A stretch of 64,000 nt of DNA, from the NCBI RefSeq assembly GCF_010731775.1, contig NZ_AP022590.1:2046001-2110000 (forward strand). The letters are read 5' to 3'. The notes beneath the pieces were generated by a model. The model ran no database searches. It saw only the letters and a program-made list of their open reading frames with translations, and was not told the DNA's origin. The DNA comes from Mycobacterium mantenii (lineage in GTDB: Bacteria > Actinomycetota > Actinomycetes > Mycobacteriales > Mycobacteriaceae). Both the position numbers and the translations under genes were made by a program. Of this stretch, positions 1-7,962 are shown piece after piece. Each line of letters starts with the position of its first letter. Position 1 is the first letter of the stretch.

Positions 1-397
1 ACGCCTCGTCCACAGCCACTATTCGTCCGAACAGATGGGCGTTGTCGGGACGCAGCAATGCCGCCATGGCGGCGAGCTGCTCGGGGACGCCCATCGTCAT
101 CTTGACGTCAAACCCGGCTTTTAGCAACGCGTTCAGGCGAGCCAGCGCATTTCCGCCGCACGCGGCGACGGCATCCTCGATGACGGCGAAACCCGTGCGC
201 GCACTGCGTTCGGCCAGCGCGGTTATCAGCGCGTCCTTTGATGGAAACCAGTGGTAGAAAGCGCCTTTGGAGACACCGGCGTCGGCGATCAGATCGTTCA
301 GGCTGACGTTGTCATAGCCACGCCGCATAAATAATTCGGTCGCTCGATCCAGCAGTTCCGCCCGGCGGATGTCTGGATGCTTAACTACCCTCGGCAC
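1..397 (-). CDS. TetR/AcrR family transcriptional regulator (3' end cut by window edge)
   Basis: Reverse-strand frame open from a GTG at 397 to the window edge, so about 132 residues of the N-terminal part are visible. The N-terminal 50-60 residues form a typical TetR helix-turn-helix: a first helix with LLDRATELFMRRGYDN and a recognition part reading GVSKGAFYHWFPSKDAL. The following helices belong to the ligand-binding domain, whose end lies outside the window. The start overlaps the stop of the membrane protein gene by 17 bases, so the two are probably cotranscribed, with the regulator second. Ligand unknown. The GTG start is the first in-frame start upstream of the HTH. Family assignment is firm, the exact start is inferred. 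Confidence 0.85.
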   Translation of the reverse strand, partial: MPRVVKHPDIRRAELLDRATELFMRRGYDNVSLNDLIADAGVSKGAFYHWFPSKDALITALAERSARTGFAVIEDAVAACGGNALARLNALLKAGFDVKMTMGVPEQLAAMAALLRPDNAHLFGRIVAVDEA

Positions 398-857
398 CCG
401 GGCGATCCTGGGTTGCACCCGCCACGGTTTCGGGCGCGCGTTGTTCCGGTTTCCAGCCCACGTATGTCAGATACAGCCCGGCGCAGGCCAGGCCGATGAA
501 CAACACCCATATCGCGGCGTAAGCACCCGAGTTGTAGATGGCGTTGCCGGCCGCGTCGTAGGCCATGGGAACAGTCAACAGCAGCAGCCCGCGAATGAAG
601 AAGAACCAGCCGACGGCCGACACGATGATCGCCGCGAGTCCGCGCCAGTATTGGTGAAAAGCGATGATGAACAGGCCGCCCATCAACAGGATGGCGCCAT
701 ACAGCCACGGCCACATCGGATTTGCCTTGAACTCGGTGAACAGCGTCTGCACGTAGGAGCCGCGTACCGCGATCGTGGTGGGCACGATGGTGAGAAACGG
801 GCCCATCACGCGGGCGAACATCCGCGTCCGGATCTGCGATTGTGTCGAAGTGCTCAT
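381..857 (-). CDS. Small conserved membrane protein, four predicted TM helices
   Basis: A 158-residue protein with three clear hydrophobic segments (around residues 45-65, 70-95 and 115-140) and a weaker first one near residue 20. The tail is short and hydrophilic. I recognise no catalytic motif and no named family. I chose the ATG at 857 because a strong GGGAGGTGG ribosome binding site lies just upstream. The frame is open 18 codons further but lacks such a site there. The gene is first in a two-gene unit with the TetR regulator, and TGGTCGGT repeats sit in its promoter, so it is probably the gene that regulator controls. Function unknown. Confidence 0.7.
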   Translation of the reverse strand: MSTSTQSQIRTRMFARVMGPFLTIVPTTIAVRGSYVQTLFTEFKANPMWPWLYGAILLMGGLFIIAFHQYWRGLAAIIVSAVGWFFFIRGLLLLTVPMAYDAAGNAIYNSGAYAAIWVLFIGLACAGLYLTYVGWKPEQRAPETVAGATQDRPGAEGS

Positions 858-890
858 TGCACCACCTCCCTTTGCGTACCGAGCATAATC

Positions 891-924
891 GACCAGTGGT
901 CGGTATACCAAACCGCTGGTCGGT
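891..924. promoter_or_regulatory. Candidate TetR operator: two TGGTCGGTA direct repeats with a dyad
   Basis: The nonamer TGGTCGGTA occurs at about 896 and again at about 916, a 20-base spacing. The first copy is part of a perfect dyad GACCA-G-TGGTC at 891-901. The element lies 30-70 bases upstream of the membrane protein start, where a TetR repressor of the same unit would be expected to bind. Assignment to that regulator is inference from position. Confidence 0.5.
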
Positions 925-930
925 AAAGCC

Positions 931-1416
931 TTAAAAGTCGGACGCGGCCCAAGTCCCCGGCGGATACGGCGGAACCTGTCCGGCGAAAGCGTCGTCGGTG
1001 AGTGTGCACAGGGTGTCGGAGATGGTGCCGGCGTTTGCTAACACCTTCGCGGCACCGCCCGGCACCACGCGTGCGATCACCGCCTGCCACGAGTAACCGA
1101 CGCCGCCGTGCTCGTACCAGATGAACCAGTCGGTGCCGCGGTGACCCGCGCGAATCAGGCGGCGGAACGGCGCGTTTGGGTCGCTGACCGAATCGGTGAA
1201 GTTGAACGGGGCCCCGATATCGGCCATCGGCGGTAGCAACTTGAGGAGCTCCGGCGGCACCTGGGAGACGTGCTGCACCTCCTGCACGGGTGTTTTCAAG
1301 GCGCACTGGGTGTTTGGGGTAGCGGCCGCCGGTGTCGCGGTCGCGCATGACAGCGCGATACTGGCCGCGAACCACGCGGTGACAATGTGCCGCGTGACGG
1401 GCCTTTGCGCCACCAT
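931..1416 (-). CDS. Secreted conserved hypothetical protein
   Basis: A 161-residue protein with an N-terminal signal sequence: a basic start (QRPVTRH), a hydrophobic stretch ending near residues 25-32, then Ala-Thr-Pro-Ala-Ala-Ala, a plausible signal peptidase site. A cysteine in the hydrophobic part (SCATA) is not in a convincing lipobox, so I favour a secreted rather than lipid-anchored protein. The mature part has two cysteines (in QCAL and TLCTL) that could pair. It has a central FNF segment and a tryptophan-rich WFIWYEHGGVGYSW core. No enzyme signature is visible. It is transcribed alone, divergent from sseB. It resembles short secreted proteins of unknown function common in mycobacteria. 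Confidence 0.7.
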   Translation of the reverse strand: MVAQRPVTRHIVTAWFAASIALSCATATPAAATPNTQCALKTPVQEVQHVSQVPPELLKLLPPMADIGAPFNFTDSVSDPNAPFRRLIRAGHRGTDWFIWYEHGGVGYSWQAVIARVVPGGAAKVLANAGTISDTLCTLTDDAFAGQVPPYPPGTWAASDF

Positions 1417-1526
1417 CTGCTCCTATCGGCGGCCCCGTTCCCGGGACCCTACGCCGCTTCGCTCGGCCAGGGAGCGGTTTGCTCGCAGCGCTGGCTAGGC
1501 TCACTGAAGGCCGATAAGGAGGATCC

Positions 1527-2381
1527 TTGAGCACACGCAACCAGGTACTGGTCACCGCCGCCGAGTTGGCGGACACCCTCTCGGCCGGCGATCCGGTGAC
1601 CATCCTGGACGTGCGGTGGAGAATCGACGATCCCGACGGGCGCGCGGCCTACCTGGACGGCCACATTCCGGGTGCGGTGTACGTCTCGCTCGACGATGAC
1701 CTCAGCGATTACTCGATTGCTGGCCGGGGCCGTCACCCGCTGCCGTCGGGGCGCAGTCTGGAAGCCGCCGCGCGCAACTGGGGAATCCGGCAGGGCGCAC
1801 CGGTCGTGGTGTACGACGACTGGAATCGCGCGGGTTCCGCGCGAGCGTGGTGGGTGCTGACCGCGGCCGGGCTGGACAACGTGCGCATTCTGGACGGCGG
1901 CTTGGCCGCGTGGCGCACGGCCGGACAAGGCCTCGAGGCCGGGCTCGTCGTTCCGGCCCCCGGGAATGTGACTGTGCCGCACGATGATCTGCATGCGGGA
2001 CGCCGCCGCACGCTGACGGCCGAGCGGGTCGGGGAGGGCACGGTGATGCTGCTCGACGCGCGCGCACCGGAGCGCTTCCGCGGCGACGTGGAACCCCTCG
2101 ATCCCGTCGCCGGCCACATCCCCGGCGCGAAAAATCTTCCCAGCGGCGAGGTCTTGGCGTCCGACGGCACCTTCCTCGATGACGGCGCGCTCGCACATCT
2201 GTTGTCCGATCGCGCAATCGCGCGTCACGACGCGGTGGCCGCCTACTGCGGCTCGGGCGTCACCGCCGCGGTCACCATCGCCGCGCTCGCCGCGATGGGC
2301 CGCGATGCGGCCCTGTACCCGGGTTCGTGGTCCGAATGGTGCTCGGACCCCGACCATCCGGTGGAACGCGGCGACGCATAG
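1527..2381 (+). CDS. sseB: Thiosulfate/3-mercaptopyruvate sulfurtransferase (tandem rhodanese)
   Basis: A 284-residue protein made of two rhodanese domains (about 8-130 and 150-280). The C-terminal domain carries the catalytic loop CGSGVTA with Cys241, which takes up the sulfane sulfur from thiosulfate or 3-mercaptopyruvate. The N-terminal domain has Asp where the cysteine would be (YDDWNRAG) and is therefore the inactive structural copy, as usual in this family. The start is a TTG at 1527, fixed by an AAGGAGG ribosome binding site a few bases upstream. The length equals what I remember for M. tuberculosis SseB, and the CGSGV loop, rather than CGEGVT-type variants, is compatible with either substrate. 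Cytoplasmic. Substrate preference cannot be read from sequence. Confidence 0.88.
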   Translation: MSTRNQVLVTAAELADTLSAGDPVTILDVRWRIDDPDGRAAYLDGHIPGAVYVSLDDDLSDYSIAGRGRHPLPSGRSLEAAARNWGIRQGAPVVVYDDWNRAGSARAWWVLTAAGLDNVRILDGGLAAWRTAGQGLEAGLVVPAPGNVTVPHDDLHAGRRRTLTAERVGEGTVMLLDARAPERFRGDVEPLDPVAGHIPGAKNLPSGEVLASDGTFLDDGALAHLLSDRAIARHDAVAAYCGSGVTAAVTIAALAAMGRDAALYPGSWSEWCSDPDHPVERGDA

Positions 2382-2585
2382 TCTTCCGCCGCCCGGCGGC
2401 TCCCGACCATGAGATGAGTTTCAAAAGCGCCAGCACATGGACTAGCGGATCTGGGAAGCACACCTCATTGTCGGAGCGGTGGTCCGCCCGCGCGAGGCCG
2501 CCTCGATCCCGGCGAACATCACCCCGGGCGAGGTTCGCGAGTTGTTAGACTCTGCCCGCATGAATCCGCTTGGGAAGAACACGCT

Positions 2586-3368
2586 ATGAGCGGCCGTCTC
2601 GACGGCAAGGTCGCGATCGTCACTGGCGCCAGCACCGGCCTGGGACCCGTGCTGGGCTCGCTGTTCGTCCGTGAAGGCGCCAAGGTGTTGCTGGCCGCAC
2701 GGCGCGACGAGCTGGTTCACGCCGCTGCGCACGCGGCGGGCCCCGGTGCCATCGCCATGCGCGCCGACGTCACCGATGAGGACGACGTCGCGGCCATGGT
2801 GGCACGGGCGGTCGACGAATTCGGTCAGGTCGACATCCTGTGCAACAATGCCGCCGCGCCCGGACAGGATCGCTGGATCTGGGAGCAGACGCTGGACAAC
2901 TGGAACTCCACCATCGCCATCGACGTCACCGCCGCGATGCTGTGTACCCGCGAGGTCCTCAACCGTTCGATGCTGCAAAGCCGCCGCGGCGTCATCCTGA
3001 ACTTCTCCTCCACCGTCAGCTACTCCGGCATGGTGCGCAAAACGCATTACGTCACCGCCAAGGCGTCACTGCGGGCATTCACCAAGGCTGTCGCGCTCGA
3101 GGTCGGCCCGCATGGAATCCGCTGCAATTGCATCGTGCCCGGTGCCATCGACACCGAGCTGTGGCGCAAATGGGTGAAGCGCACCGCGGACGAGCAGGGC
3201 GTCGACGCGGAGACCGTTCGCGCGAAGCAGCTCAAAGGCGTTGCTCTGCAGGATATCTCCTCGACCGAGGATGTCGCCAACCTGGCGTTGTTCCTCGCCA
3301 GCGACGAAAGCCGCACCATCACAGGCCAATCGATTCCCGTCGATGCCGGGGGGTACATGCAGGGATGA
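2586..3368 (+). CDS. SDR family NAD(P)-dependent oxidoreductase
   Basis: A 260-residue classical short-chain dehydrogenase. It shows the cofactor motif TGASTGLG near residue 14, the NNAA motif near 91, catalytic Ser in NFSSTVS near 140, and the catalytic pair in HYVTAK near 155-159. It ends with the usual GQSIPVDAGGY segment. Substrate unknown. It is the first gene of a tightly coupled trio: its stop overlaps the ATG of the LLM oxidoreductase (ATGA), whose stop in turn overlaps the next start. This points to coordinated synthesis of a small oxidative pathway. Confidence 0.9.
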   Translation: MSGRLDGKVAIVTGASTGLGPVLGSLFVREGAKVLLAARRDELVHAAAHAAGPGAIAMRADVTDEDDVAAMVARAVDEFGQVDILCNNAAAPGQDRWIWEQTLDNWNSTIAIDVTAAMLCTREVLNRSMLQSRRGVILNFSSTVSYSGMVRKTHYVTAKASLRAFTKAVALEVGPHGIRCNCIVPGAIDTELWRKWVKRTADEQGVDAETVRAKQLKGVALQDISSTEDVANLALFLASDESRTITGQSIPVDAGGYMQG

Positions 3369-4243
3369 GCGGACACGCCAAACTGTCGGTGGCCACCCCG
3401 GTGGTCACGATGTTTCCCGGAAGCAGCGGCGACTGGGAGAAACACGCCACCATCGAGGATCTGGCTCAGATCGCCGAGGCCGCAGACCGGCTCGGCTACC
3501 ACCACCTGACCTGCAGCGAGCACATCGCGCTGCCCGCGGCCGAGCGGGCCCGCCGCGGCACCCGCTATTGGGATCCGCTGGCCACGTTCGGCTACCTGGC
3601 CGCACACACCCAGCGCATTCGGCTGGCCACCAACGTGCTGGTGCTCGCCTATCACCATCCGCTCGAGATCGCCAAACGTTATGGCACCCTGGACCAGATC
3701 AGCGGCGGGAGGCTGATTCTGGGGGTCGGCGTCGGGAGCCTCAAAGAGGAATTCGATCTGATCGGCGCACCCTTCGACGATCGCGGCCCGCGCGCCGACG
3801 ACGCCCTGCGGGCGCTGCGCGCGTCGCTGTCGGTCGCCGAACCCGCCTACCACGGTGAGTTCTATTCGTTCGACGGCCTGGTGGTCGATCCGTGCGCGGT
3901 CCAGGAGCGCGTGCCCATCTGGGTTGGCGGGCGGACGCTGCGATCGCTGCGCCGCGCCGCGACGCTGGCCGACGGTTGGGCCCCCTTCAACGTGAGCCTC
4001 CAGCAGGCCCGGGATTGGCTGGGCCGCTGTGATTTTCATCCCGGCTTCGACGTCGTCCTACCCGCTCCCGCGCTGCTGAACCCGATCAGCGAACCGGAGC
4101 GCACCCGCGACCTGCTGGGCGAAACCACCGCACACGGCGCGACGATAATCAGCGTCGCTTTCCGGCACACCTCGCTGCAGCATTACCTGGAGAGCCTGCA
4201 GGCTCTCGCCGAACTCCATCCCCCCGCGGGGGTTTCCACGTGA
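3365..4243 (+). CDS. LLM class (luciferase-like) F420-dependent oxidoreductase
   Basis: A 292-residue luciferase-like TIM-barrel enzyme. Recognisable parts are an N-terminal ATIEDLAQIAEAADRLGYHH helix, the CSEHIALP loop, the LATNVLVLAYHHPLEIAKRY core and the family signature GGRLILGVGVGSLKEEF. In mycobacteria such proteins normally use cofactor F420, with FMN as the alternative. The reading frame is open far upstream, but that part is antisense/alternative frame to the SDR gene. The ATG at 3365, which overlaps the SDR stop in an ATGA arrangement, is the sensible start. Likely a hydride transfer step on the same substrate as the SDR, by operon inference. Confidence 0.87.
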   Translation: MSGHAKLSVATPVVTMFPGSSGDWEKHATIEDLAQIAEAADRLGYHHLTCSEHIALPAAERARRGTRYWDPLATFGYLAAHTQRIRLATNVLVLAYHHPLEIAKRYGTLDQISGGRLILGVGVGSLKEEFDLIGAPFDDRGPRADDALRALRASLSVAEPAYHGEFYSFDGLVVDPCAVQERVPIWVGGRTLRSLRRAATLADGWAPFNVSLQQARDWLGRCDFHPGFDVVLPAPALLNPISEPERTRDLLGETTAHGATIISVAFRHTSLQHYLESLQALAELHPPAGVST

Positions 4244-4971
4244 TGCGCGTCAGGGCGGGCATCTTCAGCCTCACCGCCGCGGCGCCGGCCGATGACGACG
4301 GCAGTTATCTGCGCTGGCATCTGCTGGACCACATGCCCGAGCAATACCAGCTGCCCGGCATCGTGCATGGCTTGCGCTGGATCGCTGACGGAAGGTATCC
4401 CGACCACCGCCTCGCGGCCGACGGGCCGCTGGGCGAGATCGGCAACGCGGTGCACTATCTGGTCGGCGATCCCGTCGAGAAGACCTTCGACGACTTTGTC
4501 ACCCTGGGCCGCGTCCTACGCGACAACGGCCGCTTTCCGGTCGTGCGACCGTCGCTGCAAGTGGCCGGCCTGCGCTTGCTGCAGTGGCGATCCTCGCCGC
4601 ACGCACTCGTTTCGCCCGAGGTGGTGCCGTTCCGGCCGCACCGCGGGATCGTGCTGATCGTCGAAGAACCCACCGACGGCCGACCGGACGACTGGCTGCA
4701 GTGGCTGCACACCGAGCACTATCCGACACTGCTCGCCACCCCGGGCACGGCCGGCGCGTGGACGTTCGGCTCCAGCGCCGGATGGAGCCACCTGCCCCGG
4801 GGATGGCGGACCGATCATCAGTACGTCACGGTCGTCTATCTCGACGACGATCCGCTGACCACCATCGGCGCACTGGCACCCATCATCGAAGAGCGTTGGC
4901 GCTCAACGGCGGTGCGGCCGGTGTTCGCCGGACCGCTGCGCACCATGATCAGTTGGGACGCTTGGCCCTAA
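4240..4971 (+). CDS. Conserved hypothetical protein, likely two dimeric alpha/beta-barrel (EthD/Dabb-like) halves
   Basis: About 243 residues, starting at GTG 4240 or ATG 4243. Both overlap the stop of the LLM gene, so translation is coupled. Two halves show the same pattern: a beta strand, then W-HLLDHMPEQY-PGI in the first (residues 25-45) and W-HTEHYPTLLATPG in the second (about 155-175), each followed by later strands. This layout, a His-x-x-His/Pro helix followed by a glycine turn, recalls EthD/Dabb-type ferredoxin-like barrels, which act as small oxygenases, lyases or cyclases on hydrophobic ligands. The resemblance is by eye and moderate. Convergent with the ArsI gene: the two stop codons share bases 4968-4971. 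Confidence 0.6.
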   Translation: MMRVRAGIFSLTAAAPADDDGSYLRWHLLDHMPEQYQLPGIVHGLRWIADGRYPDHRLAADGPLGEIGNAVHYLVGDPVEKTFDDFVTLGRVLRDNGRFPVVRPSLQVAGLRLLQWRSSPHALVSPEVVPFRPHRGIVLIVEEPTDGRPDDWLQWLHTEHYPTLLATPGTAGAWTFGSSAGWSHLPRGWRTDHQYVTVVYLDDDPLTTIGALAPIIEERWRSTAVRPVFAGPLRTMISWDAWP

Positions 4972-5390
4972 ACCGCCTGCGAGGCGCAGCAGGTGGGCTC
5001 CGATTGGTCGGCGGGCCCGAAGGTCTCCGAATCCGCCTTCACGGTGTAGATCTCCCAACGTTCACCACCGGGACCGCTGACCCACACTTTGTCTTGGGTG
5101 GCGTAACAACACGTGGTGTCGACCTCTTCATCGGTCAGCAGGCCGACCTCGGCAAGCCGTTGACTCTCCGTGTGCACGGTGTCAGTGGAGGCGACCTCGA
5201 CCCCGAGGTGGTTGAGGGTGCCGCCTTGGCCGGGGTTCTCCAGCAAGACCAATTTGAGCGGCGGTTCGGCGACGACGAAGTTGGCGTAGCCGGGTTTGGT
5301 CTTGGCCGGCTCAACGCCGAATAGTTTGGTGTAGAAGGTGATTGCCTCGTCGAGATTGTCGACATTGAGGGCCAGTTGAACCCGTGACAT
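4968..5390 (-). CDS. cadI: ArsI/CadI-family VOC metalloprotein (C-As lyase type)
   Basis: A 140-residue vicinal-oxygen-chelate protein. The N-terminal half has MSRVQLALNV-DNLDEAITFY, typical of glyoxalase-fold enzymes. The HLGVEV strand supplies a metal-ligand His, the vicinal pair lies in TTCCYATQDKVWV near residues 95-105, and WEIYTV supplies the Glu ligand. In ArsI proteins the CC pair binds trivalent organoarsenicals and the Fe(II) site breaks the carbon-arsenic bond. The mycobacterial homologue was first named CadI for cadmium induction. A cysteine pair also occurs at the C-terminus (PTCC). It follows the Acr3-ArsC gene with a 2-base gap and is the last gene of the arsR operon. Whether it demethylates organoarsenicals here is inference. 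Confidence 0.85.
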   Translation of the reverse strand: MSRVQLALNVDNLDEAITFYTKLFGVEPAKTKPGYANFVVAEPPLKLVLLENPGQGGTLNHLGVEVASTDTVHTESQRLAEVGLLTDEEVDTTCCYATQDKVWVSGPGGERWEIYTVKADSETFGPADQSEPTCCASQAV

Positions 5391-5392
5391 GG

Positions 5393-6913
5393 TCAGTTTC
5401 CTTTCGTGACGGGTGTCTGGATGGTCATCGTGGTCCCGAGCAGTTCTGCTATGAGAGCACGAACATGCTCGGCGATGTCCTGGCGGATGGCCCGCACCGT
5501 CTCGACCGGCTGCCCGGCAGGATCGCGCAGGCGCCAGTCGCGGTAGGAGACCCCCGCGAAGTACGGGCAGGCATCACCGCAACCCATGGTGATCACGATG
5601 TCACTCGTCTGTACCGCGTCGGCGGTGAGAATTTTCGGGGTATCGGTGATGTCGATGCCCCATTCGGCCATCACCGCCACCGCCGCGGGATTGATGTGAT
5701 CGGCGGGCTCCGTTCCGGCGGAGCGGACGTCGATGCGGTCGCCGGCCAGGTGACTCAGTAGCGCCGCGGCCATCTGCGAGCGGCCCGCGTTGTGCACGCA
5801 GACGAACAGGACACTGGGCCTGTCGGCGCCGGCCGAGGAGCTCCCAGCCGCACCGAACAGCCGTGGTCGCAGCGCCAGGGAGACGTAGACCAGAGCGACC
5901 AAGACCGGGACTTCGATCAGGGGTCCGACCACACCGGCCAGGGCCTGGCCCGAGGCGGCGCCGTAGGTGGCGATCGCCACCGCGATCGCCAGTTCGAAGT
6001 TGTTGCCGGCGGCGGTGAACGCCAGCGTGGTGGTGCGCGCGTATCCGAGCCGCAGCAGCACTCCCAGCGCGTATCCCCCGGCCCACATGATCGCGAAATA
6101 CGCCAGCAGCGGCAACGCAATTCGGGCGACATCCCAAGGCCGAGAGGTGATTTGGTGGCCTTGAAGCGCGAAGAGGATGACGATGGTGAACAGCAACCCG
6201 TACAAAGCCCATGGGCCGATCCGCGGCAGGAACCGACCCTCATACCAACCGCGGCCTTTGGCGCGTTCGCCCAGACGACGCGACAGGTATCCGGCCAGCA
6301 ACGGTATGCCCAGGAAGATCAGCACGGATTTCGCGATCTGCCATGCGGATACATCGATGCCGGTCGTGTCGAGCCCCAGCCAGCCCGGCAGCACCGACAG
6401 GTAGAACCACCCCAGGGCGGCGAACATGACGACCTGGAAGATCGAATTCAGCGCGACCAGTACGGCGGCGGCTTCGCGGTCCCCGCGCGCGAGGTCGTTC
6501 CAGATGATGACCATGGCGATGCAGCGCGCCAGCCCCACGATGATCAGGCCGGTGCGGTACTCCGGCAGATCCGGCAGCATCAGCCAGGCCAAGGCGAACA
6601 TCACGGCGGGTCCGACCAGCCAGTTCAGCGCCAGCGATGTCACCATCAATTTGCGGTCCGCGGTCACGGTGCCCAGCCGGTCGTAACGCACTTTGGCCAG
6701 CACCGGGTACATCATCACCAGCAGCCCGATCGCGATGGGCAACGAGATCCCGTCGACCGCAACGGCGCCCACCGCCCGCCCCACGCCCGGGACGAGCCGG
6801 CCGAGCAGCAGGCCCGCCACCATGGCGATCGCGATCCACCCGGGCAGGAATCGGTCCAACGTCGAGAGCCGGGCGCCCACCGGCGAGCCCGTGCCGATCC
6901 GCGCTTCGGTCAT
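5393..6913 (-). CDS. arsC: Arsenite efflux pump Acr3 fused to arsenate reductase ArsC
   Basis: About 506 residues. Residues 20-355 form the ten-helix Acr3 permease, including the conserved cysteine segment LARCIAMVIIWNDLA (Acr3-type GxxxCxAM-WN) and the AAGNNFELAIAVAIA helix. After a short Ser/Ala linker, residues 370-490 form a low-molecular-weight-phosphatase-like arsenate reductase. It carries the catalytic CVHNAGRSQMA loop and a second cysteine region GCGDACPYF. Arsenate is reduced in the cytoplasm and the resulting arsenite exported by the same polypeptide. In mycobacteria the reductase is expected to use mycothiol/mycoredoxin or thioredoxin. I set the start at ATG 6913, which overlaps the arsR stop (ATGA). 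An in-frame ATG three codons upstream is possible. Confidence 0.92.
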   Translation of the reverse strand: MTEARIGTGSPVGARLSTLDRFLPGWIAIAMVAGLLLGRLVPGVGRAVGAVAVDGISLPIAIGLLVMMYPVLAKVRYDRLGTVTADRKLMVTSLALNWLVGPAVMFALAWLMLPDLPEYRTGLIIVGLARCIAMVIIWNDLARGDREAAAVLVALNSIFQVVMFAALGWFYLSVLPGWLGLDTTGIDVSAWQIAKSVLIFLGIPLLAGYLSRRLGERAKGRGWYEGRFLPRIGPWALYGLLFTIVILFALQGHQITSRPWDVARIALPLLAYFAIMWAGGYALGVLLRLGYARTTTLAFTAAGNNFELAIAVAIATYGAASGQALAGVVGPLIEVPVLVALVYVSLALRPRLFGAAGSSSAGADRPSVLFVCVHNAGRSQMAAALLSHLAGDRIDVRSAGTEPADHINPAAVAVMAEWGIDITDTPKILTADAVQTSDIVITMGCGDACPYFAGVSYRDWRLRDPAGQPVETVRAIRQDIAEHVRALIAELLGTTMTIQTPVTKGN

Positions 6914-7269
6914 GACCCGCATCCCGCAGCCACTGGTGCGTCGACGCTCAGCACCGACGAAAGCTGTTGCAATGCAGTGGGAATCACCCAGTAGTAAACC
7001 CAGGTACCGCGCCGTTCACAGTCCAACAGCCCCGCCGAGCGCAGCGTCTTGAGGTGATGGGAGATCGTCGGCTGCGAAACATCGAACGTCTGGGAAATTT
7101 CGCAGACGCACGCCTGGCCACCGGGGTGGCTGGCGATCAGGCTCAACAGTCGCAGCCGAACCGGATCGCTGAGCGCCTTAAACATCGCCGCCAGCTCCAC
7201 GGCGTGCGGCTCGGCCAAGGCGGCCGCCCCCAATGCCGGGCAACATGCCACCTCGGATTGATTCGACAT
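6910..7269 (-). CDS. arsR: ArsR/SmtB family metalloregulator
   Basis: A 119-residue winged-helix repressor. It shows LSDPVRLRLLSLIA, then the metal-sensing CVCEISQTF segment (Cys-x-Cys in helix alpha-3, as in As(III)/Cd(II) sensors), the recognition helix QPTISHHLKTLRSAGLL and the wing RRGTWVYYWV. Additional cysteines near the N-terminus (ACCPALG) and C-terminus (GCGS) could take part in metalloid binding. It is the first gene of the operon arsR - acr3/arsC - arsI. A dyad overlapping its own start codon suggests autorepression released by arsenite/antimonite or cadmium. Metal specificity cannot be set from sequence alone. Confidence 0.9.
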   Translation of the reverse strand: MSNQSEVACCPALGAAALAEPHAVELAAMFKALSDPVRLRLLSLIASHPGGQACVCEISQTFDVSQPTISHHLKTLRSAGLLDCERRGTWVYYWVIPTALQQLSSVLSVDAPVAAGCGS

Positions 7270-7294
7270 ACATCTATATAAGCATGTATCGAAT
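7261..7294. promoter_or_regulatory. Inverted repeat operator of the ars operon
   Basis: ATACAT at 7268-7273 pairs with ATGTAT at 7284-7289. The flanks extend the dyad: ATTCGA at 7261-7266 against TCGAAT at 7289-7294. The arms flank an A/T-rich centre (CTATATAAGC) that probably contains the -10 region. An imperfect 6-2-6-like ATA-rich dyad is what ArsR/SmtB repressors bind. It overlaps the arsR start, so it would serve autorepression. Confidence 0.65.
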
Positions 7295-7402
7295 CAAGGC
7301 GCCAGCGGTGGCGTTTTCCCCGTGCTCCGGTTTTAGTCAGGTAAGGGAAACGAGCGGGCCCTATAGTCCTCGTGACGTCCTGTCCTAGTCAAAGGGGTTG
7401 CC

Positions 7403-7930
7403 ATGACCAGTCCCGACAACCGCCGCGGTCAGCGGTGGGTCGTTCGCGCGGCCGCCGCGCTCGCCCTGGTGGCGTTGGGGGCCGGCCTGCCGGCCTGCTC
7501 CGGCAAGGGCGATCACCCGGCCGCCACCACGAGTTCAGGCCCGGCTCTGGCAAGCACGACCGTCATGATCGATGGGAACAAGCACACGATCATCGCCGCG
7601 GTGGACTGCAGTCGATCGGCGGCGCAACCGAATGCGTCTCCCCCGGAATCGGGTGACCTCACCACCCGGATCAACGTGCACGACGATTCGACGTCAGTGT
7701 CGCTGGCCGTCTCCGATGAACAACCGCCCGCCATCGATGGGTTCGCGATCTCGCTCAAAATGGACAACGGCGAGTACCAACTGCCCTACCAGGGAACCAA
7801 GTCGCCGAATCAGGTCCAAGCGACCAAGGACGGCAAGAGCTACACGGTGACCGGGACGGGCCAGGCGACGATACCCGGCCAAAGTGGGCTGCGGGATGTG
7901 ACTTTCGGCGTTCACGTGACGTGCCCGTAA
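7403..7930 (+). CDS. LpqH-family (19 kDa antigen-like) lipoprotein
   Basis: A 175-residue lipoprotein. A basic, hydrophobic signal peptide ends in the lipobox LPAC (Cys near 32), followed by a Ser/Thr/Ala-rich linker. It then has a beta-rich domain with VDGNKHTI-like and VDCSRSAAQPNASPP segments and a C-terminal VHVTCP. The two cysteines of the mature domain (VDC and VTC) match the disulfide of the LpqH family. Members are surface lipoproteins, some of them TLR2 agonists and glycosylated. Gene preceded by AAAGGGGTTGCC before ATG 7403. It stands alone, followed by the alpha/beta hydrolase in the same direction. Family call is confident, role unknown. Confidence 0.85.
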   Translation: MTSPDNRRGQRWVVRAAAALALVALGAGLPACSGKGDHPAATTSSGPALASTTVMIDGNKHTIIAAVDCSRSAAQPNASPPESGDLTTRINVHDDSTSVSLAVSDEQPPAIDGFAISLKMDNGEYQLPYQGTKSPNQVQATKDGKSYTVTGTGQATIPGQSGLRDVTFGVHVTCP

Positions 7931-7962
7931 ACGCGTAGTTGTCTGCCGCGACCACCTCTGCG

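Noticed and set aside
369..926. 185-codon forward frame opposite to the membrane protein
   Set aside because: Antisense shadow without start signal, Arg/His/Gly rich.
2840..3364. N-terminal extension of the LLM gene by 175 codons
   Set aside because: Lies in the alternative frame of the SDR gene. The ATG at 3365 overlaps its stop and starts the conserved domain.
5792..6994. A 400-codon frame antisense to the Acr3-ArsC gene
   Set aside because: Composition rich in Arg/Gln/His/Gly, typical of an antisense shadow.
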